Positions 35,748 to 45,288 of a stretch of 64,000 bases of DNA are shown piece by piece. Both the position numbers and the translations under genes were made by a program. Each line of letters starts with the position of its first letter. Position 1 is the first letter of the stretch. The stretch is taken from contig JAGTTD010000010.1 of the NCBI GenBank assembly GCA_018398585.1, positions 27,754,638-27,818,637 on the forward strand, read 5' to 3'. Source of the stretch: Simmondsia chinensis (lineage: Eukaryota > Streptophyta > Magnoliopsida > Caryophyllales > Simmondsiaceae). The notes beneath the pieces were generated by a model. That model had not been told where the DNA came from, did no database searches, and saw nothing but the letters and a program-made list of their open reading frames with translations.

Positions 35748-37718
35748 TGTTGGGAGCATATTTCAAAAATATTTTCCAAATTGCCTAGAGCAGGTATAGC
35801 GAAAAACAAATTTAAAATTCTTAATTTCAAATCTTAAGTGCTTATCTAATTAAACTATTTAATTAAATATAGATCTTGCTCTAATATGTTTATAACATTA
35901 CAAACAAAAAATAACGAATAAAACAAGTATAAACATATATGAACATATTATGTGGAGTAAACAAAACAAAATAAAAATAAATTAAATATCAAATACTGAA
36001 TTTAGACATACCTGAAGTGCGAATACCAACTTTGACTTGAAGATCTGAAATTAGAAAAATGTTTTTGACACCTAAAGGTCTTCTTCCCAATGACCTCTTT
36101 TATCACCGGCAGTGTATGCTTCATAAAATATTTATTTTAGGAAAAATTTCGTGGCAAAATTTTTGATTCAATCTTTCCTTAAAAAAAATTTTCACAAAAA
36201 TTATGCTAAATAATAATTTAAAAAATCTCCGAAACAATTTTAGGATTTTTCTTCATGAGAGAGAACCAGCTTCCAAAACCCTAAACTTAATTATAAAATC
36301 TGATGGTCAAATTCATATTTATAACAAAATTTTTTTTATCTGAATGTGGGCCCCATAAATTGTGTTGGGCAAATGCCCAGCACATATACTAATATATGTG
36401 TGTATATATATATATATATGTCCCTTAGGGACATAGCTGACTGGTTGTGATCGCCGGTTGGCAACGAGGTGACCCGGGATCGAATCCCACAAAGCTCAAA
36501 AGTGGTCTCCTCTTTATTGAGGATTTAAGGGGTTTATCCCCTCGCCCCTCCCCATAGCTTTACCATCATAAAAAAAAAAAAATTGTGTATATATATATAT
36601 ATCATCTCATGAATATTTGTTTAGCATACAAATTTATTTATCTTATGAACAAATAATTCATGTCATGAATCCGTTTTTTAAATATTTTCAAACGAACTTA
36701 TGTTGAGGCATGCAGAGGGACCTCAGGGGCAATTTAACTTCTGTTCCAAAGGGGTCAAATCTGATTATCATCTCATGATAACAATGAATTACCATTTAGT
36801 AAAACATAATTGCACCAAATAAGTTTTATTGCACTCTAAAATTAAAAACATTTGATCAAAAATTTTCCAAATAACTATTATTGCTACAATTAACCCCCTC
36901 TAGTAGATATCTATGAGCAAAAGTAATTTTAACTACTATCGTTACTTTTCTCTTATCTCTTGCCATAGAACCCAACTCGCCCTTCTCGAAAAGTTTAATA
37001 ATACAACAACAATTTTCGTATTTAGTCGAAATGCCAAATATATGAAATACTCTTGCCAAAGATTCTAGAATCTGTTCGTATATTTGCGAATCAACTAAGG
37101 GGACATCTTTACCTCATTAGAGACTATAGATTCCATGTAAAACAATTATTTTCTCCATACTGCATGCCATTACTCATTGTACGTAAAATTCAAGTCAGCG
37201 CATTTTGACTAATCCTCTTGGCACATCAAAGTAACGAACAATCCATGCACCTGTTCAGACTATTTCTTAGATTTAGAGTTATCGTCTTATGAAATTAATT
37301 ATTTCTAATAGCATTTAAAGAAACAACTAGTTCAGATAATCCTGCTCAGTATTCCAAGGTTATTGACAATACCAACATGATACTCTTGGATCCCTATTCA
37401 CATGACCAAGACAAGTCATCAAAAGTATCATATTATAGTCTTATCAAACAAGTTTTTTAAACTTATCTCCAACTAAGAACATACTCTGACAACATGTCAT
37501 TAGTTTCATCTAAGTTTATATGTGGTTCAATCTCATTGGCCACTTGAACCAAACTTGACATATCATTTCGAACTATGTCCATCTCATAGAACGCTTTAGA
37601 ACAATCACACACATATTTGACTCTTAAAACATTCTTAGACAATAAATAAATAAAATAATTTTATTTGTTTAATATTCAAAACTAACTAACTGGATTTTCC
37701 ATGACACCAATTTCCACA
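35748..37718 (-). repeat. LTR (5') of the LARD element
   Basis: Intact partner of the interrupted left LTR. Length about 1.97 kb including a nested SINE at 36,420-36,583 that the other LTR lacks. Confidence 0.88.
36420..36583 (+). mobile_element. tRNA-derived SINE in the LARD LTR
   Basis: Has a box A-like TAGCTGACTGGTTG, a box B-like GGGATCGAATCCC, a short hairpin-rich 3' part and a 13-base A tail after TACCATCAT. It is flanked by duplicated TGTGTATATATATATAT. The other LTR shows the empty site at about 24,260-24,280. Confidence 0.85.
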
Positions 37719-38704
37719 CATAGGATGTGCGTTCGTAGTCATCAGGAGGAGAGTGTAGCAATGAAGGGATAATGCCTAAAGATGAAGTCGACTCTAGGGA
37801 AAAGGATCTCATCAAGGTGATGATGATGGAAATAGTAGCGTGCATCATGGGGGAGCGCTTGGGAGTGCACACAAGCATTATGGGCCATATGTTATCTATA
37901 GTCCGAAAAAACGGGAAAAAAAATAGACACTGTGGAAGGAAGCATATGTGGCGTGAATCTTGAGGATGTCAAATGATCCTTGAAGGGATAGTATTATCTG
38001 CCCATGTCCTAGGACGGGGTCAATTGCTAGAGAAGACCTAACCATAGCAAAAGGATAGAATGACACTGCTATAAGAGCCACCTAAGATTGGCGAAAGGGA
38101 CTTGAAGGATCTAGAATTTGAACCTTAGTGGATGTGACTCACACCTTGTTAGGGATGGAGGTAACAAGTGGAGAAACCATAAGAGAAAAGTTGGCCCAGC
38201 TGAAATATTGGCAAGAGAGGCAGTGCGACAAGACATGGGGTTGAGTGTGGCGGAAAAGAGAAGAAGAGAAGAAGACTTTGTTAGAGGGAGAACGAATAGA
38301 AAAAATGTCATTTTTCTTAAGGGGAGGAAGGCTCAACATAATTGACTTGTCAACTTGTGAAAATGTGACCGGTTTGTGCATCTACATAATGATAACCCTT
38401 AGAGTAGTGAGCATGCCTTAGGAAGATACTAGGTACGACCAGAGGAATAAATTTTTTGAAAGCTTCCATGGTTAGATTAGGATAGCTTCCATGAAAAAAT
38501 ACAAAAAAGAGAGATTAATAAGGATACAATAAAGAGCTCAAAAATGGATATGATTAGCCAAGACGTAGGAGGGTAGACATTAATTGATGGTGAATGTGGC
38601 AACGAGCAGGACATAAATCCAGAACACGTTGGGCACGTTGGCCTCAAGAAACTTGGTCCAAACTACTTCAAATATATGTTGGTACTTGTGCTCCACATCC
38701 CTAT
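37719..38704 (-). pseudogene. Ty1/copia pol, integrase/RT linker portion
   Basis: Beside the MITE (about 38,690-38,560) the minus strand reads VEHKYQHIFEVVW, NVPNVFW, LLVATFTIN and CLPSYVLANHIHF, matching the copia integrase (VERKHRHILEVAR, LPxxFWGE, TATYLINRLPS). Further left the reading decays and contains long open but unrecognisable minus-strand frames (38,139-38,381). It continues the copia pol whose RT is at 20,733-22,347 and whose integrase start is at 61,322-61,477. Confidence 0.7.
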
Positions 38705-38858
38705 TAGGGATGGTAATTGGACCCGAATCTATCGGATTTCCATCTTACCATGCCCATTTATGATGGATTTAGATGTGAAAAATGAATTTCAAATGGATCT
38801 GAATTTCTATTTTGATAAATGGGTTTTGGGTCCGGTTGGATTAGGATGATATCAAACC
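38705..38858. mobile_element. hAT-like MITE, left part (split)
   Basis: Begins TAGGGATGGTAATTGG and has GGATTT/GGGTTT-rich sequence like the right part at 60,904-61,321, with which it joins if the LTR element is removed. Flanking 8-mers ATCCCTAT (38,697-38,704) and ATCTTTGT (61,322-61,329) agree at 5 of 8 positions, all differences being transitions, as for an old target duplication. Confidence 0.72.
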
Positions 38859-39256
38859 TATTATGAATCAAGAGCAATCTTGATTCATAACCTAAGATAG
38901 AATAGAGTTTAGATGAGAAGAGAAGTGAAAGTAGATGAAAAATAGAGAGAAATTAGGGTTGAGAAGAGAAATAAAAGTATATTCATTCATAAATCATGCC
39001 TTACAATGAAAGAGCTCTTCTATTTATAATATCCTATGCTAATGGTAGCCAACTAAGATACAATGAATTAGGACATACACCTCAACCGACCTCCTCAACC
39101 GTCACCAACATTGACCTCCTAAGCAACTAACATCTTGACCTCGCTAACTAACTGCCAATATGCTTGCACCGGCTAATACATGACTACTAATGACTTATAC
39201 TACTAATTTACAAACATTGCCTTATTATTATTTCCCTACATCCTAGAATCATAATA
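38859..39256 (-). repeat. 3' LTR of the TR-GAG element
   Basis: Starts TATTATGAATCA, the first G of the usual TG mutated to A, and ends AGAATCATAATA. Nearly collinear with the LTR at 60,502-60,903. Confidence 0.9.
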
Positions 39257-40588
39257 ATATTCCCCACTTTAAAGATTCTTGCCCCAAGAATCTTAGTGGA
39301 GAAGAAGTAGCTTCAAGGTTCTTATTTGCTCTATCGAATAGCTTCAAGATGCTTATTAGCTTGTTATTTACAGCTGCGAATTCAGACAGAACAGCAACGC
39401 TTGCATCTTGCTTCAACCCCATGATTTCTATACTAGTTTTCCCTTGAAAAGAACACCATCAAACACCTGTTTAGGCCAAACTTCGGCACTGCAGAATCAT
39501 CAACATCAGATGTGAGGAAGATTTTGCAAATGTCTTCCCATTTAAGAGGTTTCGCTATGGATTTCCTTCCATTGTTGATCAAGTAGTGAGCATGGTTGAG
39601 GTTTCGATGACTTCTACAAGCTTTCATAACCTTCCCCAACTTCCAATTTATTGCCAAAATAACAGGACAACCAAGTCCCAAACCAAATGATTTCGCAACA
39701 TATAACAATTCTTCTTGTTGAACAGATTTGCTGAGCTGCTGCACATAAGTGTTTTTGATGACCCTTTTTGAGCTACTGCATAGTTTTATCATTTCGTAAT
39801 CTCATCTTTAGCTCCTTACCATGTATTTTTAGATGTTTGTAATTAATCTAATTAGTAACAGTAGACCCTTCACAACCCATGACTATATGACCTTGTTGCT
39901 TGCAAACTAACTTTGCTGCTTCACCCAAGTGATCTAGTTGCTGTTGGAGTAAACCCCAAAGGAATTCAAGAGACCATAGATTAGCTTGGACCCTAAGGAG
40001 ATGTCCTTTACACTTTGCTTGGCCAATACAAGCTCCCAACTCTTGAGCAACACTCCTTATTAATTCATCACAAGAATGCAATAGAATTTGCTTGACCACC
40101 TCATTAATTCTCAAGGTTATACCTTGATTGTACTTATATCTTATTCCTTGGATCACCCTTGGCACATTCTTCATCTTGGAGCTACCATTAGAATGATTTA
40201 TTCCATTTTCTTGGCGCCAAACATAAGGTTGTACAACCCAATAATCCACTTTACTGCTGGATTCTTCACTGTGGAAACTACCAGATAACAGCACTTCCTC
40301 AAGGGCTTGTTGTTGGATGAATAAACAATAGCTCCATTCAATTGACCCTACGCTTGGATTAGATTTTGCAAGGTTCTCATATGAAGTGATTCGGCCACTT
40401 GTACAGAATAAGGAACATAATGTAGCAGGGCTGTGATTGTGTGGACTGCAGTGAAACCACCATGATTTCTTGTTGAGTTGGTATCCATACAGATTGCATC
40501 CTTCTATCCTGGATCAAAAGGTCTCATCTAAACTGAAACCTCTCCTTGCACTGGAAACATAACAGGATGCCCTTGAGCAAATTTTTTT
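39257..40588 (-). pseudogene. Internal 3' part of the TR-GAG element
   Basis: Two minus-strand open frames (40,294-39,848 and 39,792-39,433) encode Cys/His-containing but unrecognised peptides, with Leu/Gln-rich text such as LEFLWGLLQQQLDHLGEAAK. They are probably the 3' part of the gag or an element-specific region. I see no protease, RT or zinc knuckle. The MULE inserted at 40,588 cuts this region from the gag start on the far side. Confidence 0.5.
40580..40588. other. 9-bp target-site duplication of the MULE (left)
   Basis: AATTTTTTT, identical to 58,072-58,080. Nine bases is the Mutator-superfamily target duplication length. The T run makes it low in complexity, but the abutting inverted termini on both sides support it. 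Confidence 0.8.
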
Positions 40589-43585
40589 GGGAAATCGTAA
40601 GGTTTAGACCCCCCAGCCCCCCCTTAATCTTTGTTAGACCCCTCTATCCTTAAATAGACTTTTTTGGACAAAAATGCCCTCACACCTCACCCCCCCCCCC
40701 CCCCTCCATCCTTTCTCTCTCTCCCTTTCTCTCTCCTCATTTAATGCAAGGCAGGCAAAAGGACACTTTTTTGACTTTTTCACTCTTCCTTTTCTTCATT
40801 TTTTTTTCCTTTCGAATTTTTTTGTCAAAAAAAAAATATTATTTCCAAATTTGTCCTTTCTTCTTCTTCCCTCCCAGACCTTGTTTATGTGTGTTTCAAG
40901 TAATTAGTGGTGTCTGAAATAAAATCATACACTGTGTATGATGCATTATAATGCTGTAAAGTGAACTTATACAGGTGTATCACAAGAAATTAGTGGTAAA
41001 TGACTTATTATACACAATGTATGATAGGTTATAATGGCATAAAATCAACTTTTGCTGGTTTTTTCAAATAATAAGGGGTACAGTGGTCTGAAATCGAATC
41101 ATACACGGGGTATGATGCATTTTAATGGTGTAAAATGAACTTATTCAGGTGTAGTCCAAGCAATTAGTGGTAAAAGACTTGTCATACACAATATATGATA
41201 GGTTTTAATGGCATAAAATTAACTTTTACTGGTTTTTTCAAGTAATTACTGTTACAGTGGGCTGAAATCGAATCATACAATGGGTATGACGAGTTAAAAT
41301 GGTTTAATATGAACCTTTTCTGGTATGTTTCAAGTAATTAGTGGTAAATGACCTATCATACACAAATTATTATAGGTTTTAATGGCATGAAATCAACTTT
41401 TGCAGATTTTTTTATGTAATTACTATTGCAGTGGTCTGAAATTGAATCATACACTGGGTATGATGCGTTTTAATGGTGTAAAATGAACTTATTTAGGTGT
41501 AGTTCAAGCAATTAGTGGTAAATGACTTATCATACACAATGTATGATAGGTTATAATGGCATAAAATCAACTTTTGCAGTTTTTTTCAAGTAATTAGAGG
41601 TACAGTGGTCTGAAATCGAATCATATACTGGGTATGATGCGTTTTAATGGTGTAAAATGAACTTATTCAGGTGTATTCCAAGCAATTAGTGGTAAAAGAC
41701 TTGTCATACATAATGTATGATAGGTTTTAATAGTATAAAATCAACTTTTACTCGTTTTTTCAAGTAATTACTATTACAGTGGGCTGAAATCGAATCATAC
41801 AATGGGTATGATACGTTAAAATGGTTTAAAATGAACCTTTTTAGGTATTTTTCAAGTAATTAGTGGTAAATGACTTATCATACACAAATTATTATAGGTT
41901 TTAATGGCATGAAATCAACTTTTGCAGTTTTTTTTTATGTAATTACTGTTGCAGTGTTCTGAAATAGAATCATACCATAGGTATGATGCATTTTAATGGT
42001 GTAAAATGAACTTATTCAGGTGTATTCCAAGCAATTAGTGGTAAATGGCTTGTCATACACAATGTATGATAGGTTTAAATGGCATAAAATCAACCTTTTC
42101 AAGTTTTTTCAAGTAATTACTGTTACAGTGGGCTAAAATCGAATCATACAATGGGTATGATGTGTTAAAATGGTTTAAAATGAACCTTTTCAGGCATGTT
42201 TCAAGTAATTTGTGGTAAATGACTTATCATACACAAATTATTATAGGTTTTAATGGCTTAAAATAAACTTTTGCAGTTTTTATTATGTATTTAGTCTTAC
42301 AGTGGTCTGAAATCAGGTCCTACACTGTGTATGATTCCTTAAAATGGTTATAATGAACTTTTTCAGGTATATTTCAAGTAATTAGTGGTAAATGACTTAT
42401 CATACACAATGTATGATAGGTTATAATGGAATAAAATCAACTTTTGTTATTTTTTTAAGTAATTACTGTTACAGTGGGTTGAAATCGAATCATACAATAG
42501 GTATGATGCATTAAAATGGTTAGTATGAACCTTTTCATGTATGTTTCAAGTAATTAGTGATAAATGACTTATCATACACAAATTATTACAGGTTTTAATG
42601 GCTTAAATCAACTTTTGCAGTTTTTTGTATGTATTTAGTCTTACAGTGGTCTGAAATCAGGTCCTACACTGTGTATGATCCCTTAAAATGGTTATAATAA
42701 ACTTTTTCAGGTATATTTCAAGCAATTAGTGGTAAATGACTTATCATACACAATGTATGATAGGTTATAATGGAATAAAATCAACTTTTGCCGTTTTTTT
42801 TAATGTAATTACTGTTGCAATAGTCTGAAATTGAATCATACACTGGGTATGATGCGTTTTAATGGTGTAAAATGAACTTATTCAGGTGTATTCTAAGCAA
42901 TTAGTGGTAAATGACTTGTCATACATAATGTATGATAGGTTTAAATGGCATAAAATCAACTTTTACTGGTTTTTTCAAGTAATTAGGGGTATAGTGGTCT
43001 GAAATCGAATAATACACTGGGTATGATGAGTTTTGATGGTGTAAAATGAACTTATTCAGGTGTAGTTAAAACAATTAGTGGTAAATGACTTATCATACAC
43101 AATGTATGATAGGTTATAATGGCATAAAATCAACTTTTACTGTTTTTTTTCAAGTAATTAGGGGTACAGTGGTCTGAAATCGAATCATAAACGGGGTATG
43201 ATGCGTTATAGTGGTGTAAAGTGACCTTATTGAGGTATACTTGAAGTAATTAGCGGTAAAGAACTTGTCATACACAATGTATGATAGGTTTTATTGGCAT
43301 AAAATCAACTTTTGCAGGTTTTTTTCATATATTTAGGGGTACAGTGATCTGAAATCTGCTTATATACGTGTATTTCAAGTTTTATTGGTATATGATGCAC
43401 TTCATACACGGTGTATGATGGGTTATATTTGTGTAAAATTAGCGTGTATTTGTGTATTTTTGGGATGTGTATTTAGAAAAAAAATATATATTTTCAGTAA
43501 AGTAATCCGTACGATTTCCCTTCAAAAAGGCTCTCCCATTCACCCCCCCCCCCCCAACCCGTCCCCTTTCTCTCTCCTCATTTAA
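40589..43585 (+). repeat. Left terminal inverted repeat of the MULE
   Basis: Mirror of about 54,893-58,071. In order: terminus, a C run (about 40,690-40,705), CTCCTCATTTAATGC, an AT-rich stretch, about 30 palindrome units (40,920-43,430), then an inward-facing copy of the terminus (AATCCGTACGATTTCCC, 43,504-43,520) and a second C run with CTCCTCATTTAATG. Homology with the right arm fades after about 43,585. Confidence 0.85.
40920..43430 (+). repeat. Palindrome array in the left TIR (about 30 units)
   Basis: Units of about 82-91 bases alternate in two forms and make a dimer of about 175 bases. One half has TCATACACTGGGTATGATG, the other TCATACACAATGTATGATA; some second halves have the broken form CATACACAAATTATTATAGG. 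Between palindromes recur TTTTAATGGTGTAAAATGAAC, or TAATGGCATAAAATCAAC, and CAAGTAATTAGTGGTAAATG. The mismatch pattern suggests many rounds of duplication plus drift. Confidence 0.9.
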
Positions 43586-43799
43586 TGCGCAGCCGATTAC
43601 TGTACTTTAGCCCCTCCCCACTGCATTTTCTCTCTCTTCATTTAATACAAAAGTACATATTTTTACTTTATGTCATGTAACTTGCTTCTCACTCTATTCC
43701 TCCCTTCTTCTCATTTCCTGCCCATTTACTTACCTCTTATTCATAGTATTTGTTACTTTTATCTTAATCTGAATTTTCCAAGTCCATTTTTCTCTCATT

Positions 43800-43944
43800 T
43801 TTCTCTCAATCTGCTACATTGGGCCCTCGAAAGAAGAAGAAGAAGAAGCCGTTTTAAGATCGTGTTTGAAGCTTCGTGGCATTGCTGTAGGTTCAACGTT
43901 GAGTCGTTACACACATTTCACGGTTTTCAGATCAGATATTGAAG
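43800..43944 (+). other. Probable 5' UTR exon of the transposase gene
   Basis: Just inside the TIR, a GAAGAAGAAGAAG-bearing stretch ends in GAAG|GTAACA (donor at 43,945). The matching acceptor TTGTCCACAG (to 45,286) precedes the coding ATG at 45,289 by two bases, so a 1.34-kb leader intron is implied. The transcription start is not determined. Confidence 0.5.
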
Positions 43945-44079
43945 GTAACATGACCATTTCCTGACGTTGTCGTTAATGTATTCTTGTCCTATGAGGTCGG
44001 TGTGTTACAAGTCGTTTATGGTTTATGATTGGTTTAAATGATGTATTATAACTTTCTTTTGGTGTGTTTGAACTCATTA

Positions 44080-45215
44080 GTGGTGTATGATTAGTCATAC
44101 ATCATGTATGATAGGTTTTAATGGTGTGAAATCAACTTATTTAGGTGTGCTTCATGTAAATAGTGCTGTATGATCTATCATACACCGTGTATGATAGGTT
44201 TGAATGGTGTGAAATCAATTTGTGTTTGTGTATGTTAAGTAATTAATGGTGTATAATCAGTCATACACTGTGTAGGATTGGGTTTAATGGTGTATAACCA
44301 ACTTGTGTTTGTGTGTGTTAAGTAATTAGTGGTGTATAATCAATCATACACTGTGTATGATTGGTTTTAATGGTGTATAACCAACTTGTGTATGTGTATG
44401 TTAAGTAATTAATAGTGTATAATCAATCATACACTGTGTAGGATTGGGTTTAATGGTGTATAACCAACTTGTGCAGACGTTTTTTAAGTAATTAGTGGTT
44501 TATGAGCAACCATACACTGTGTATGATTGGGTTTAATGGCGTATAACCAACCTGTGTATGTGTATTTTAAGTAATTAATGGTGTATAATCAGTCATACAC
44601 TGTATAGGATTGGGTTTAATGGTGTATAACCAACTTGTGCAGACGTTTTTTTAAGTAATTAGCGGTTTATGAGCAACCATACACTGTGTATGATTGGGTT
44701 TAATGGCGTATAACCAACCTATGTATGTGTATGTTAAGTAATTAATGGTGTATAATCAGTCATACACTGTGTAGGATTGGGTTTAATGGTGTATAACCGA
44801 CCTATGTTTGTGTATGTTAAGTAAGTAATGGTGAATAATCCATCATACACTGTGTATGATTAGTTTTAACTGTGTATATAATGGGGCATATTGAACCATA
44901 CACTGTGTATGAGAGCTTCAAAGGGTGTATGATGAACTTATTTTGGTATCTTTCAAGTACAGAATGGTGTATGGTTTACCATACACCGTGTATGATAGCT
45001 TTGATTGGTCTAGGATGAACCTGTTTTGGTGTCTTTCGTGTATAGAATGTGGCATCCTTAACCATAGACCATGTATGATTGCTTTAAAAGGTGTGTGATG
45101 AACTTGTTTATGACTCTAACGCAAATCATACACCATGTATTCTTTCTTAAAGTAGTGTTATTTGTGTATTACGGTTTTAAACCAATCATACACTGTTTTT
45201 AGTGGTTTCAATGCT
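44080..45215 (+). repeat. Palindrome array in the transposase leader intron (about 14 units)
   Basis: Units of about 75-90 bases with TCATACACTGTGTATGAT or TCATACACTGTGTAGGAT, plus TTTAATGGTGTATAACCAAC and TTAAGTAATTAATGGTG. The subfamily differs in spacer sequence from the TIR arrays but keeps the palindrome. The array sits between the 5' UTR donor and the acceptor before the ATG. Confidence 0.88.
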
Positions 45216-45288
45216 GTACTTTCATTCCACCCTAGTGTGTTTCATGTCAATTTTGCTTTGATATCATGTTTTTTTCTTGTCCACAGTA

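Larger units (their letters stand above)
22348..37718 (-). mobile_element. Large non-autonomous LTR retrotransposon (LARD type)
   Basis: Two homologous LTRs (22,348-25,396 and 35,748-37,718) begin TGTTGG and end ...ACA, and are flanked by an exact 5-bp target duplication, CATAG (22,343-22,347 and 37,719-37,723). Next to the left LTR is a purine-rich tract on the minus strand (AAATAAGAGAT), so the element reads on the minus strand. Without nested insertions the internal part is about 4.4 kb and shows no gag or pol, as in large retrotransposon derivatives that rely on another element's proteins. It sits inside an older copia pol. Nested in it are a SINE and RTE-LINE fragments (left LTR), a SINE (right LTR) and a chromovirus (internal). 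Confidence 0.85.

Noticed and set aside
38118..38381. Basic plus-strand frame and Ser/Leu-rich minus-strand frame
   Set aside because: Both lie within the decayed copia pol between integrase and RT; neither matches a known domain.
40674..40907. Open frames in the TIR (also 43,385-43,942 and 57,736-57,996)
   Set aside because: Low-complexity Ser/Pro/Phe-rich readings of C-runs and pyrimidine tracts, present in mirrored form in both arms; no conserved domain.
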